Assembly (NCBI GenBank): GCA_040385105.1
Contig: JAZKHY010000043.1
Coordinates: forward strand, 62,001 to 126,000
Reading direction: 5' to 3'
DNA: 64,000 bases
DNA from: JACMQX01 sp040385105
GTDB lineage: Bacteria; Pseudomonadota; Gammaproteobacteria; Burkholderiales; Burkholderiaceae_C
Shown: one piece after another, positions 42,705 to 51,976 of the stretch
How positions within the stretch are numbered: the stretch's first letter is position 1
How the letters are laid out: each line of letters starts with the position of its first letter
Notes under the pieces: model-generated
Databases searched by the model: none
Seen by the model: only the letters and a program-made list of their open reading frames with translations
What the model was told of the DNA's origin: nothing
Program-made: the position numbers and the translations under genes

Positions 42705-44001
42705 CGGGCACATCCGGCCCGTCGCCAAACAGCGCGCCCAGCCGCGCGCCAATGGCAGTGCCGATGCCCGGCAGGATTGCCGTGCCGATCACCGCCCCGG
42801 CAATCGACCCCTTGGGGACCGACACATCCGGCTTGTCCAGCGAGCCCGTCACCTGGATGGGCACACCGATGACCCCGTCAACCAGGTCCACCGCGCCCCT
42901 GGCTTCAATCTTCCGGTTGAAGATGACGACGTTGCCGGACGCGGAGAACGCGCCGCTTTTCGCCTTGAGGTCGGTGTAGGTGAAGATCATGCCCTGGCCG
43001 GTGTTCTGGGTGTCCAGCTGGCCGGTGAGCGACTCCAGCGGCGTCTGGCCGGCATGCTCCTTGCCGAAGGACTTGACCGCCTTGTCCAGGTCAAAGCGCA
43101 GCACCATGGCGGGCGCAAAGGTGAACTGGGTGCGCGTATGCAGCGAACGCGCCAGCTGGGCAACGTTATTGCCCGTGGCGTCGAGCGCAGTGCTGCCCGA
43201 GCCGCGGCCTGACACCACCGGGCGGCGGTTGAACGCCTGTACCGCACTGGCGATTTCAATGTTCCTTGGCAGCAGCTCGCCGGTTGCGCGCATCACGCCC
43301 CTGGCGGAGGTGGCCAGCCGCATTTCGCCTGCCGCCGTGCCGCCGCCCACCGCCACATCCAGCTTCCATCGGTCTTCACTGCCCTGGCGCGTCGCGGTCA
43401 GCTGCGTAGCCGGCGTGATGCCGGGCCGGCGGACCTGCGCATGGCGCGGCCGCCAGCCTTCGTCAAACTCGATTTCGCCTTCATAGACCACCGGGATGCC
43501 GCGGCGCGAGATCCAGGTCAGGTCGGTAAAACGGAAGGTTTCAAGCGGGATGGAGGCGAGGCGGATGCCTGCGGGCGCGGCGGGGTCTGCGCCTGCTGTA
43601 TCTGCTGCGTCGGTCTTGCCGGATGCGTCGCCATTCTTGCGTTCAAATGCCCGCAGCGAGAGCTGCGGCACCACCACGCCATCCACTTCTACCGATTCGA
43701 CCGACAGCACTTTGTCCAGCAAGGGCTGCCAGTGAACGAATGCCGTCATCCGCCGCGCGGTGAGCGGCTGCGGCTGCACCGTCGCCACATCCTGCAGCAC
43801 CACGGCCGGCATGGGGAAGGCGATCCAGCGCAGCGAGCCGATGGTGACCTTGACGCCCAGCGCTTCCTCAAGGCGCGCCTCGGCCTGCCGCGCCAATTCC
43901 TCATTGGATGGCATGAGCACGGCCACCGCAGCCGCGGCCACCGCCAGAACTGCCAGGACCAGCCCCAGGCCCCAGAGCCACCATTTTGTTTTTCGGGTCA
44001 T
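42646..44001 (-). CDS. AsmA-family protein
   Basis: A 451-residue protein with an N-terminal membrane helix (about 7-29) and a long periplasmic part of AsmA type (GVKVTIGSLRWIAFPMP near the start, GSLDKPDVSVPKGSIAG near the end). AsmA-like proteins bridge the envelope and are linked to lipid transport. The C-terminus is Pro/Thr-rich. It is divergent from the NCS2 permease gene. Confidence 0.8.
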   Translation of the reverse strand: MTRKTKWWLWGLGLVLAVLAVAAAAVAVLMPSNEELARQAEARLEEALGVKVTIGSLRWIAFPMPAVVLQDVATVQPQPLTARRMTAFVHWQPLLDKVLSVESVEVDGVVVPQLSLRAFERKNGDASGKTDAADTAGADPAAPAGIRLASIPLETFRFTDLTWISRRGIPVVYEGEIEFDEGWRPRHAQVRRPGITPATQLTATRQGSEDRWKLDVAVGGGTAAGEMRLATSARGVMRATGELLPRNIEIASAVQAFNRRPVVSGRGSGSTALDATGNNVAQLARSLHTRTQFTFAPAMVLRFDLDKAVKSFGKEHAGQTPLESLTGQLDTQNTGQGMIFTYTDLKAKSGAFSASGNVVIFNRKIEARGAVDLVDGVIGVPIQVTGSLDKPDVSVPKGSIAGAVIGTAILPGIGTAIGARLGALFGDGPDVPATPPPAQQTTPRPATPRAP

Positions 44002-44046
44002 AAATACTTAAACTGCGGCACACCAACAACCAGAGGAGAAACGATC

Positions 44047-45339
44047 ATGAGCGAACCATTCTTCCCGCGCTGGCGCGAAGTTCCTGCCAGCCAAGGCGCC
44101 GTCGTGGCGCCGGACGAGCGCCTGCCCTGGCCCCAAACCGCCGCCATGGGGGTGCAGCACGTCATTGCGATGTTCGGCGCCACGGTGCTGGCGCCCATCC
44201 TCATGGGGTTTGACCCGAACATCGCCATCCTGATGAGCGGCGTAGGCACGCTGATCTTCTTTGTCATCACGGGCGGGCGCGTGCCCAGCTACCTGGGCTC
44301 GAGCTTTGCGTTCATCGGCGTGGTCATCGCAGCCACGGCCTATGCGGGCAAGGGGCCGAATGCCAACATCGGCGTCGCGCTGGGCGGCATCATCGCCTGC
44401 GGCCTGGTCTATACGCTGATCGGCGCGATCGTGCAGGCCGTGGGCACAGGCTGGATCGAGCGCTTCATGCCGCCGGTGGTCACCGGCGCCGTGGTGGCGG
44501 TGATCGGCCTGAACCTGGCGGGCATCCCGGTCAAGAACATGGCGGCGGGCAACTTTGACGCCTGGATGCAGCTCGTCACCTTCGTGTCTGTGGGCCTGGT
44601 AGCGGTGCTCACGCGCGGCATGCTTCAGCGCCTGCTGATTTTGGTGGGGCTGATCGTGGCCACCGTCATCTACGCCTTGCTCACCAACGTCATGGGCCTG
44701 GGCAAGCCGATGGACCTGAGCGGGCTGGCCAATGCAGCCTGGGTGGGCCTGCCGGCCTTTACCGCGCCGGTGTTCAGCGCCAATGCCATGCTGCTGATCG
44801 CGCCGGTCGCCGTCATCCTGGTGGCAGAGAACCTGGGCCACATCAAGGCCGTGTCGGCCATGACCGGCCGCGACATTGACAAGTACATGGGCCGTGCCTT
44901 CATCGGCGACGGTGTGGCCACCATGGTGAGTGGCGCCGCGGGCGGCACGGGTGTGACGACCTATGCCGAGAACATCGGCGTCATGGCCGCAACCAAGATC
45001 TATTCCACCGCGATGTTCGTGGTGGCGGGCGTCATCGCCATTCTGCTGGGCTTCAGCCCCAAGTTTGGCGCCGTCATCCAGGCGATTCCGCTGCCGGTCA
45101 TGGGCGGCGTCAGCATCGTGGTGTTCGGCCTGATCGCGGTGGCGGGCGCGAAGATCTGGGTGGACAACAAGGTTGACTTTTCAGACAACCGCAACCTGAT
45201 CGTCGCGGCCATCACCCTGGTGCTGGGCACCGGCGACTTCACGCTGCGCTTCGGCCAGTTTGCGCTGGGCGGCATCGGCACCGCGACATTCGGGGCGATC
45301 CTGCTGTATGCGCTGCTGAACCGGGGACCCAGGACATGA
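44047..45339 (+). CDS. NCS2-family nucleobase permease (UraA type)
   Basis: Inner-membrane proton symporter of 430 residues with about 14 hydrophobic segments. It shows the NCS2 features GVQHVIAMFGATVLAPI, PSYLGSSFAFIG, and the signature GGTGVTTYAENIGVMAATK with the conserved glutamate. Uracil or xanthine-type uptake is the family role; the UraA-like motif favours uracil. AGGAGA precedes the ATG at 44047. Confidence 0.9.
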   Translation: MSEPFFPRWREVPASQGAVVAPDERLPWPQTAAMGVQHVIAMFGATVLAPILMGFDPNIAILMSGVGTLIFFVITGGRVPSYLGSSFAFIGVVIAATAYAGKGPNANIGVALGGIIACGLVYTLIGAIVQAVGTGWIERFMPPVVTGAVVAVIGLNLAGIPVKNMAAGNFDAWMQLVTFVSVGLVAVLTRGMLQRLLILVGLIVATVIYALLTNVMGLGKPMDLSGLANAAWVGLPAFTAPVFSANAMLLIAPVAVILVAENLGHIKAVSAMTGRDIDKYMGRAFIGDGVATMVSGAAGGTGVTTYAENIGVMAATKIYSTAMFVVAGVIAILLGFSPKFGAVIQAIPLPVMGGVSIVVFGLIAVAGAKIWVDNKVDFSDNRNLIVAAITLVLGTGDFTLRFGQFALGGIGTATFGAILLYALLNRGPRT

Positions 45340-45355
45340 TGAACGGCTTGCACGC

Positions 45356-45398
45356 TTGAGTTGGTGAGTGCACTTAAGACATACTGTGGGGTCAGTAT
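45356..45398 (+). promoter_or_regulatory. tetR promoter and 18-bp operator
   Basis: A possible -35 TTGAGT (45356-45361) and -10 CATACT (45380-45385), 18 bp apart. The imperfect palindrome ATACTGTGGGGTCAGTAT (45381-45398) covers the -10. The same element, 15 of 18 bases identical, lies at 46191-46208 before the catabolic operon. This arrangement fits repression of both by the TetR encoded here. Confidence 0.65.
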
Positions 45399-45432
45399 GA
45401 AATAATTGGCGGAAAGGCATTTGGTTCTAGCC

Positions 45433-46089
45433 ATGGCAACAAGCACGACAGTAAAGCCGGCAAGGGTTGGCAAGTCAACGACCAAGCGCGAGCAGCGCGA
45501 GGCCAGTACCGAGAAGATTCTTTCATCGGCGCTCAAGCTGTTCGTCTCCAAGGGTTACCGCTCGACGACGGTGGACGACATCGCCGGAGCCTGCGAGCTA
45601 ACCAAGGGCGCGGTGTATTTCTACTTCCCGAGCAAGGCCGCCATCCTGCTGGCGCTGCTGGATGAAATCGAGGATGTACTGGTACGCAAGATGGTGGCCC
45701 GCGTGTCACAGGCAGGACCGCTGGTGGCTGACAAACTGATTGCATTCCTGCATTCCGGCGGCGGTCTGGGCAATGCCAAGCCAGAGCTGATCCTGCTTTT
45801 TATCCTCATGCTGCTGGAGTTCAACGGCGTCGGCGACGACATTGAGGCGCGGGTCAAGGCCATCTACCAGCAGATCTGCATGTCGGTGGAAGAAGTCGTT
45901 CACCGCGGCAAGCTGGCCGGCGAGTTCCGCACCGACCTGGAAACCCATGAAATTGCCGCCATCATCATGGCCATGTACAACGGTACCTTCATGGAGTGGT
46001 ACTGCCGTCCCACCTACCTGCAGGGCCGCGAGCTCGTGCGCTCAGCCCGGCAGATCACGCTCACCGGCATCCTCAAGCCCGCCGCGTAG
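45433..46089 (+). CDS. TetR/AcrR family regulator of the CoA-oxygenase operon
   Basis: A 218-residue regulator with a basic N-terminal arm, a TetR helix-turn-helix at about 22-68 (FVSKGYRSTTVDDIAGACELTKGAVYFYF) and a ligand-binding helical domain. The ATG at 45433 is preferred to a TTG 27 bp upstream. Shared palindromes before this gene and before the operon at 46227 make it the likely repressor. Its inducer is probably the imported acid or its CoA ester. Confidence 0.9.
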   Translation: MATSTTVKPARVGKSTTKREQREASTEKILSSALKLFVSKGYRSTTVDDIAGACELTKGAVYFYFPSKAAILLALLDEIEDVLVRKMVARVSQAGPLVADKLIAFLHSGGGLGNAKPELILLFILMLLEFNGVGDDIEARVKAIYQQICMSVEEVVHRGKLAGEFRTDLETHEIAAIIMAMYNGTFMEWYCRPTYLQGRELVRSARQITLTGILKPAA

Positions 46090-46166
46090 TTTGCCGGCCG
46101 GGTCATCGGCTATCCCGGCAGGGCTGCATGCGGGTTAGTCCCTAGCCAGCTTTACACAAACCCTCT

Positions 46167-46208
46167 GGACAGCTGATCCAGATCAAATACATACTATCTG
46201 GTCAGTAT
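46167..46208 (+). promoter_or_regulatory. Promoter and operator of the CoA-oxygenase operon
   Basis: A possible -35 TGGACA (46167-46172) and -10 CATACT (46190-46195) with a 17-bp spacer. The palindrome ATACTATCTGGTCAGTAT at 46191-46208 overlies the -10, as in the tetR promoter. A second inverted repeat, TCTGGA-N7-TCCAGA (46164-46182), overlaps the -35 and could bind another factor. Confidence 0.6.
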
Positions 46209-46226
46209 TATTAAGAAGGAGACGCG

Positions 46227-46616
46227 ATGAAAGGTGAACTCAAAGGCCAAGTCCTGCTCAAGGCGCAAACCCGCGCCCACGCCGTGAAGATCGCCGAACT
46301 GGAGCAGATGCTGGGCACGGCCTCAGGCAAGGACACCGCCCGCCTGGTGCCGTTCTTCGGACCCTGCGTCATGGGCGAAGCGGCATTTGTCAATGCCCTT
46401 GGGCTGAACCTGGACCGCGCGCTGCTTGGCGGCCACGCCATCGAGTTCGACCGCCCGTTCGTGCCCGACGAGCCGCTCCACGTGGAAATGCGGCTGGCCG
46501 ACTACTCCGAGAAGAACGGCATGCAGTTCGGCACCATCGAGACCCGGTTCACGACGCCGCTCGGCGAAGAGATCCAGCTGCAGACGACCACCTTCATCGA
46601 GCGCATGGCGGCCTGA
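46227..46616 (+). CDS. MaoC-like N-terminal (FAS1-type dehydratase) domain protein
   Basis: A 129-residue hotdog-fold protein resembling the non-catalytic half of heteromeric MaoC hydratases. It has no Asp-x4-His active-site motif. The next gene encodes the catalytic-type half, so the two probably form one enoyl-CoA hydratase. AAGGAGA precedes the ATG. It is the first gene of the operon controlled by the upstream operator. Confidence 0.75.
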   Translation: MKGELKGQVLLKAQTRAHAVKIAELEQMLGTASGKDTARLVPFFGPCVMGEAAFVNALGLNLDRALLGGHAIEFDRPFVPDEPLHVEMRLADYSEKNGMQFGTIETRFTTPLGEEIQLQTTTFIERMAA

Positions 46617-46654
46617 GCCCGCTGCGCCCACCGCCCCCAAGGAGACACCACAAC

Positions 46655-46996
46655 ATGCAAGCCATTGATCAGGACATCGCCAAAGTCTCACGCCGCGCCA
46701 TCGTGCAGTACGCGGGCATCGTGCAGGACTTCAACCCGGTTCACTACGACGACGAGTTCGCGAAGAAATCGGGCCTGCCGGGCGCCATCGCCCAGGGCCC
46801 GCTAACGCTGACGCTGGTGCTCGATGCGCTGGTGGCGCAGCACGGCGCGGACAACATCGCTGGCATCAAGGTGCGGCTGAAGGCGCCGGTCGTGCCGCAG
46901 GACCAGCTGCACCTGGCGGGCGACGCCGACGGCAATATCTCCGCCAGCGTCGCCGGCAAGGAAGTGCTCAGCGGCTCATTGAAGCTCAAGGACTGA
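46655..46996 (+). CDS. MaoC-like (R)-specific enoyl-CoA hydratase half
   Basis: A 113-residue hotdog-fold protein with the hydratase-2 motif D-F-N-P-x-H: Asp25 and His30 (DFNPVHYDD). Enzymes of this type add water to trans-2-enoyl-CoA. The short length suits a heterodimer with the preceding protein. AAGGAGA lies upstream. Confidence 0.85.
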   Translation: MQAIDQDIAKVSRRAIVQYAGIVQDFNPVHYDDEFAKKSGLPGAIAQGPLTLTLVLDALVAQHGADNIAGIKVRLKAPVVPQDQLHLAGDADGNISASVAGKEVLSGSLKLKD

Positions 46997-47000
46997 TGCG

Positions 47001-47846
47001 ATGAGCGCCATCACGACTGAAGCCGCGCAGGCCCCTGCGAACACCGGTGCCGCGCAGGAGCGCGGCGAGTTCGTCCGAATCAGCGAGCCCGAGCAGGGCA
47101 TCTGGGTGCTGCGCCTGAACCGTCCCGAAGCCATGAACTCATGGAACGCCCGCATGCGCGCCGAGCTGGCCGAAGCAATGGAAGAAGTGGCCATGTCAGA
47201 CGCGCGCGTGGTGCTCGTGCGCGGCGATGCCAAGGCCTTCTCGGCCGGCGAGGACGTGCGCGGCATGGCCGGCCTGACGCAGGGCGGCACAAAGAAATTC
47301 CGTGCGGTCGCGCGGCAAATCCATTCGGCCTTTGACCTGATTGAAGCCATCGAGGCGCCGTTCATCGCGGTCATCGAGGGCGTGGCTGCCGGCGGCGGCA
47401 TGGAGCTTGCGCTCAGCTGTGACTTCCGCATCGCGGGGCGCAATGCGCGCCTGGGCCTGCCCGAGGGCAACGTCGGCCTGATCCCAGGCTCGGGCGGCTG
47501 CTCGCGGCTGGTGCGCTGTGTGGGCGCGGCGCGTGCCAAGCAGGTCGTCATGCTTGAGGGCGTGATGAAGGCCGAGCGGGCCAATGAGCTCGGCCTGCTC
47601 ACGCAACTGGTCGATGCCGGCCAGGAAATGGAAGCCGCCATGGAGATGGCGCGCAAGCTCGCGGCCAAAGCGCCGCTGGCGCTCGGCATGGCCAAGCTCG
47701 TCATCAACACCTGCGCCGACGTGGACCTTGAAACGGGCCGCCGCCTGGAGCGCATCGGCCAGAGCGTGTTAAAGAAGAGCGCAGACCATGCCGAGGGCGC
47801 GCAGTCCTTCATCGAGAAACGCAAACCCAACTGGACGGCTACCTGA
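47001..47846 (+). CDS. Enoyl-CoA hydratase/isomerase family protein
   Basis: A 281-residue crotonase-fold enzyme. The oxyanion residues lie in FSAGEDVRGM and AAGGGMELAL; both glutamates of classical hydratases are present, Glu135 and Glu155 (LGLPEGNVGL). It could hydrate, isomerise or hydrolyse a CoA thioester. In paa-type pathways a crotonase isomerises the epoxide and another opens the ring, which is a plausible role here. A polar N-terminal extension of about 20 residues is unusual. Confidence 0.88.
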   Translation: MSAITTEAAQAPANTGAAQERGEFVRISEPEQGIWVLRLNRPEAMNSWNARMRAELAEAMEEVAMSDARVVLVRGDAKAFSAGEDVRGMAGLTQGGTKKFRAVARQIHSAFDLIEAIEAPFIAVIEGVAAGGGMELALSCDFRIAGRNARLGLPEGNVGLIPGSGGCSRLVRCVGAARAKQVVMLEGVMKAERANELGLLTQLVDAGQEMEAAMEMARKLAAKAPLALGMAKLVINTCADVDLETGRRLERIGQSVLKKSADHAEGAQSFIEKRKPNWTAT

Positions 47847-47912
47847 GCGCAAAGCCAGGACCAGCCCCACCTTCCACCCAACCCCTATCACCCTGAAACC
47901 GGAGCTATCAAC

Positions 47913-48647
47913 ATGACCGAAGCAGCAGTAATGGAACGACAGTCCACCCGCATCTACAAGGAGCACGACCCGGACCTCCCGGATGAGCTGCGTACGCTGT
48001 TGATCCGGGTGATGTCCAAGCACCTGGAGAACTCCACCAACCCCAACTACGACCAGCTTTTGATCAAGCTGTGGGACCGGTGCCTGACGCTCGCGCCCGA
48101 CCCTGAGCGCAAGCGCCTGCTGGCCAAGCTGATGATGCAGGAGGTGGAGCACGGCGTCATCACGGCCAACATCCTCAAGGGCCTGGGCGTGGACAAGATC
48201 GAAATACCGATCGAGCAGTACCTGTTCCACCTGCCGATCGACACCTGGTGCGACCTGTGCATGTTCCATGCGCTGGGCGACCGCGTTGGCATGTATGTGG
48301 GCGAGAACTGGGGCGACGTGCCCTACGAGCCGCTGCGCTCGGTGGCGCCGCGCCTGCACCGTGACGAAGTGTTCCATGCCACGCTGGGCTACCAGAACCT
48401 GACGGAGCTGTGCCAAACCCCCGAAGGCCTCGCACAGGCCAACGAGCTGATCAAGAAGTGGTGGCCGGCAGCGCTGGACATGTTCGGTACCTCGGAATCT
48501 CGCTTCAGCGAGAAGTACGTGCGCTGGGGCATCCGCCAGGCAGGCAATGAAGAGCTGCGCCGCCAGTACATCACCGACACCCGGCCCATGCTGGAGAAGC
48601 TGGGCATCTCGGTGCCCGACGACACGTCCAACCGCCAGTTCCTGTAA
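47913..48647 (+). CDS. Phenylacetyl-CoA-epoxidase-like diiron oxygenase (PF05138 type)
   Basis: A 244-residue ferritin-like protein of the PaaA/PaaC family. Two iron motifs are visible, Glu77xxHis80 (MMQEVEHG) and Glu152xxHis155 (HRDEVFHATL), with Glu39 and Asp123 as candidates for the remaining ligands. PaaA-type subunits epoxidise an aromatic CoA thioester using O2. PaaA is usually about 310 residues and works with PaaC, PaaB and PaaD; here only this single subunit is encoded. It is therefore an oxygenase of reduced composition; its acyl-CoA substrate is unknown. Confidence 0.8.
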   Translation: MTEAAVMERQSTRIYKEHDPDLPDELRTLLIRVMSKHLENSTNPNYDQLLIKLWDRCLTLAPDPERKRLLAKLMMQEVEHGVITANILKGLGVDKIEIPIEQYLFHLPIDTWCDLCMFHALGDRVGMYVGENWGDVPYEPLRSVAPRLHRDEVFHATLGYQNLTELCQTPEGLAQANELIKKWWPAALDMFGTSESRFSEKYVRWGIRQAGNEELRRQYITDTRPMLEKLGISVPDDTSNRQFL

Positions 48648-48730
48648 GCAGATCCAGAAAAAGAGAAGCGGTGGCGATGGTGCCAACCGCTTCCGCCCAA
48701 GTCCCAAACCACCTCTTTGAGGAGACATCG

Positions 48731-49936
48731 ATGAACACAACCCTCCGGGCGATTGCCCATTCGACCATTGCGGCAGCTGCCATTGCGCTGGTCTCGTTCA
48801 GCGCAGCAGTCAGTGCGCAGGACATGCACCGCTTTGCGATTGCCAACGATCTGAACGGCCCCTCGGCCTACCATGGCAAAACCTATTCGGCGGGCTTCAA
48901 CACCTACCTCAAAGAAGTCAATGAAGCTGGCGGCGTGGGCGGCAAGAAGGTCGAACTGCTGCAGGAGAACGCCGAGCGGAACGTGCAGAAGGAAGTCGGC
49001 TTCCTGCGCAAGTTCGCGCAACAGGACAATGCCCTGGCTGCCATGGTGGTCACGAGCGACGGCCTGTTCGCCGCCAAGCCAATGGCTGACTCTTTCAAGC
49101 TGCCGATCATGGGCATTGGCGTGCCGGAGCTGGCAACCAACCCTGCACATCCCTGGCTCTTCAACATCTTTGCGAGCTACCAGGACACTGTGTACGCCGC
49201 CATCGACCACATCTTCACCACCGACAAGGACCCAAAGATTGCGGTGGTCTACCCTGACAGCCAGTACGGCCTGGAAGCGTTGCGTGCCGCCGAAGCCCGG
49301 ATGCAGAAGTACAACAAGCCCCTGGTCGCCAAGGTGGTGATGGCGCTGCGCGAGACGGACGCGACCACCCAGGCGCTGGCACTCAAGCAGGCCGGGGCGA
49401 AGTACGTCATCGTGCAACTGGCCGGGGCCCATATTGCCGCAGTCCTGCGCGATGCCGACAAGGTGGGACTGGACGCCCTGATCATCGCCACCACGCAGGG
49501 CATGGACCGCGAGCCCGACCTGATCCTGGGCCAGGCCAACGGCGCAAACCTTGCCAAGCGCTTCCTCGGCGTGGGGCCGTGGGCCAAGTGGAATGAAACC
49601 TCGATCCCCGGAGTGGTCGCCATGCGCAATGCGGTGAAGAAATACGACGGAACGCCTGACGACAAGCTGGGCGACGTGATGTATTCCAACTTCGTGCAGG
49701 GCTACGTCAACGCCATGGTGCTGGTCGAGGCGCTGAAGAAGGCCGGCCCCAACCCGACGGGCGAGAAGATCCGCGATGCGATGAACAACATCAAGAACTT
49801 CGACACCAAGGGCATCACCCCGCCGCTGACATTTGCCGCCGACAGGCACAAGGGCACGAATGGTGTGAAGATCTACCGGATCAATGCCGAACGCAAGGTC
49901 TACGAGCCGATCGGCGGCTGGGTTACCGCGAACTGA
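48731..49936 (+). CDS. ABC transporter substrate-binding protein (LivK family)
   Basis: A 401-residue periplasmic protein with a signal peptide (AIAHSTIAAAAIALVSFSAAVSAQ) and type-1 fold (FAIANDLNGPSAYHGKTYSAGFNTYLKEV is the start of the mature part in outline). The ATG at 48731 follows GAGGAGA. It supplies ligand to LivH/LivM encoded next. The ligand is presumably the carboxylic acid that the operon's ligase activates. Confidence 0.88.
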   Translation: MNTTLRAIAHSTIAAAAIALVSFSAAVSAQDMHRFAIANDLNGPSAYHGKTYSAGFNTYLKEVNEAGGVGGKKVELLQENAERNVQKEVGFLRKFAQQDNALAAMVVTSDGLFAAKPMADSFKLPIMGIGVPELATNPAHPWLFNIFASYQDTVYAAIDHIFTTDKDPKIAVVYPDSQYGLEALRAAEARMQKYNKPLVAKVVMALRETDATTQALALKQAGAKYVIVQLAGAHIAAVLRDADKVGLDALIIATTQGMDREPDLILGQANGANLAKRFLGVGPWAKWNETSIPGVVAMRNAVKKYDGTPDDKLGDVMYSNFVQGYVNAMVLVEALKKAGPNPTGEKIRDAMNNIKNFDTKGITPPLTFAADRHKGTNGVKIYRINAERKVYEPIGGWVTAN

Positions 49937-49997
49937 AGACTCCTTATTTCCCGTCAACCTGATACCGGCCCGGGGGGCCGGAACACAGAGGGTCGTC

Positions 49998-50882
49998 ATG
50001 GATCTGTTCATCCAGCTATTGCTGACGGGCATTGCTCTCGGAAGCGGTTACGCGCTCGGCGGACTGGGCTTTGTACTCATCTACAAGTCCACCGGCGTGT
50101 TCAACTTCTCGCATGGCCAGCTCACCATGGCCGGCGCCTACTTCTTCTACATGTTCCAGGTGCAGCTTGGCCTGCCGCCCTGGTGGTCGGTGCCTGCTGC
50201 GGTGGCCAGCATGTTCGTGGTGGGCCTGGCCATCGAGCGGCTGTGCCTGCGCCGCATGGTCGGCGAGCCGGCGATCGCCATCATCATGCTGACCATCGGC
50301 CTGGGCTCACTGCTTCGCAACCTGGTGGGCCTGATCTGGGGCACACAGCCGCAGGCCCCGGTGGCACTGTTCGAGCCCGGCTCGCTGATGCTTGGCACGT
50401 TCCAGGTGCCCCGCGTGTACATGTGGACGCTGGTCTGCGCGGCCATCTTCATCGCCGCCTTCGTGCTGTACTTTCGCAAGTCGTCACAAGGCATCGCGAT
50501 GCGCGCCGTTGCCTTCCACCAGGACCATGCCTCGCTGTCGGGCATCTCGATCTACCGCGTGTTCGCGCTGTCCTGGGGTCTGGCGGGCGCAATGGCGGCC
50601 ATCTCGGGCATCTTGATGGTGCAGCTTGTAGGGCTGGACCTGTCGATGGACGCGCGCGGCCTCTCGGCCTTTCCGGCCGCCATCCTGGGCGGCATCGACA
50701 GCATCGGCGGCGTGATCATCGGCGGGCTGATCATCGGTGCAGCCGAGTCGCTGGCAGGGGGCTACCTGGACCCGTACCTGGGTGGCGGCACCAAGGAAGT
50801 GGTGGGCTATGTGGTGTTGCTGCTGATCCTGATGATCCGGCCCTACGGCCTGTTCGGCACCCCTGAAATCCGCAAGGTCTGA
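49998..50882 (+). CDS. Branched-chain-type ABC transporter permease (LivH family)
   Basis: Inner-membrane permease of 294 residues with GIALGSGYALGGLGFVLIYK, FNFSHGQLTMAGAYF and the C-terminal AAILGGIDSIGGVIIGGL. The ATG at 49998 puts the first helix at the N-terminus. LivM follows after 8 bp. Confidence 0.9.
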   Translation: MDLFIQLLLTGIALGSGYALGGLGFVLIYKSTGVFNFSHGQLTMAGAYFFYMFQVQLGLPPWWSVPAAVASMFVVGLAIERLCLRRMVGEPAIAIIMLTIGLGSLLRNLVGLIWGTQPQAPVALFEPGSLMLGTFQVPRVYMWTLVCAAIFIAAFVLYFRKSSQGIAMRAVAFHQDHASLSGISIYRVFALSWGLAGAMAAISGILMVQLVGLDLSMDARGLSAFPAAILGGIDSIGGVIIGGLIIGAAESLAGGYLDPYLGGGTKEVVGYVVLLLILMIRPYGLFGTPEIRKV

Positions 50883-50890
50883 GTCACACC

Positions 50891-51958
50891 ATGAGCAGCT
50901 TCACTTTCTACCGCAACTACCGGCTGACCTATCTTGAGGACAGGTCGCTGTTCCATGGGTTCCAGAATTTCTGGACACGTGCCTGGCTGCTGCTGGGCGC
51001 GCTGGCCCTGATTGCGCTGCCGCAGTTCCTGCCGCAGTACTGGGTCTACACGCTCAACCTCGCGGCCATCGCCGTGATCGGCGCCCTTGGCCTGAATGTG
51101 TTGACCGGTTCGGCCGGGCAGATCTCGCTGGCGCATGCTTCGGTGCTGGCCATCGGCGCCTATGCAACCGCGTGGCTGGCCAAGAAAGGTGTGCCATTCA
51201 TCGTGGTCATACCGGCTGCCGGCGCCATTGCGGCGCTGGTCGGCTGCCTGATCTCGCTGCCGGCGCTGCGGCTCAAGGGGCTGTACCTGGCGCTGGCCAC
51301 GCTGTCGTTCTTCGTGATCGTGGACTTCGCCATCCGCAAGGCCGGGTTCCTGACCGGCGGCGCATCCGGCACGCATGTGCCGCCGCCCGCCATGTTTGGC
51401 TGGACGCTTGCCGGCGACAAGTCGTTCTACTACCTGTTCGTCGCGCTGGCCACGCTGTGCGCGCTGTTCGTCGCCAACCTGAACCGCACCTGGGTCGGCC
51501 GCTCGCTGATGGCCGTGCGCGACAGCGACATCGCTGCCGAGATGGCCGGCATCTCGGTGTTCCGAACCAAGCTGCTGGCATTTGCCATCTCGTCCTTCCT
51601 GGGCGGCATGGCCGGCAGCCTGATGGGCTACTACCTGCAGTTCATCAACCCGGACAACTTCGGCCTGTCGGTGTCTGTCGCCTACATCGCGATGATCATT
51701 GTGGGAGGCATGGGCAGCGTCACCGGCTCCATCCTCGGCGCGGTGTTCATGACGCTGCTGCCCGAGGTGCTGCGCGTCAGCGTGCATGCGCTGTCCAAGG
51801 TGATGCCGGCGCTGGACGTGGCCTCCAAAGGCGCCTTCGTTGAAGGCGCCGTCTATGGCCTGGTGATCATCCTGTTCCTGATGTTCAAGCCCGAGGGCCT
51901 GGCGCGCTTCTGGCGCGACACGCTCACCTACTTCCGAACCTGGCCGTTCGGCCATTGA
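50891..51958 (+). CDS. Branched-chain-type ABC transporter permease (LivM family)
   Basis: Inner-membrane permease of 355 residues with GLNVLTGSAGQISLAHASVL, the loop GRSLMAVRDSDIAAEMAGIS and a final hydrophobic LVIILFLMFKPEGLA. It starts with a longer polar N-terminus (about 30 residues) than most LivM proteins. ATPase genes follow. Confidence 0.9.
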   Translation: MSSFTFYRNYRLTYLEDRSLFHGFQNFWTRAWLLLGALALIALPQFLPQYWVYTLNLAAIAVIGALGLNVLTGSAGQISLAHASVLAIGAYATAWLAKKGVPFIVVIPAAGAIAALVGCLISLPALRLKGLYLALATLSFFVIVDFAIRKAGFLTGGASGTHVPPPAMFGWTLAGDKSFYYLFVALATLCALFVANLNRTWVGRSLMAVRDSDIAAEMAGISVFRTKLLAFAISSFLGGMAGSLMGYYLQFINPDNFGLSVSVAYIAMIIVGGMGSVTGSILGAVFMTLLPEVLRVSVHALSKVMPALDVASKGAFVEGAVYGLVIILFLMFKPEGLARFWRDTLTYFRTWPFGH

Positions 51959-51976
51959 CCGGCCCGTTCAACCCCC

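Noticed and set aside
43441..44046. Long N-terminal extension of the NCS2 permease
   Set aside because: It is the reverse-strand image of the AsmA-like gene; AGGAGA precedes the ATG at 44047.
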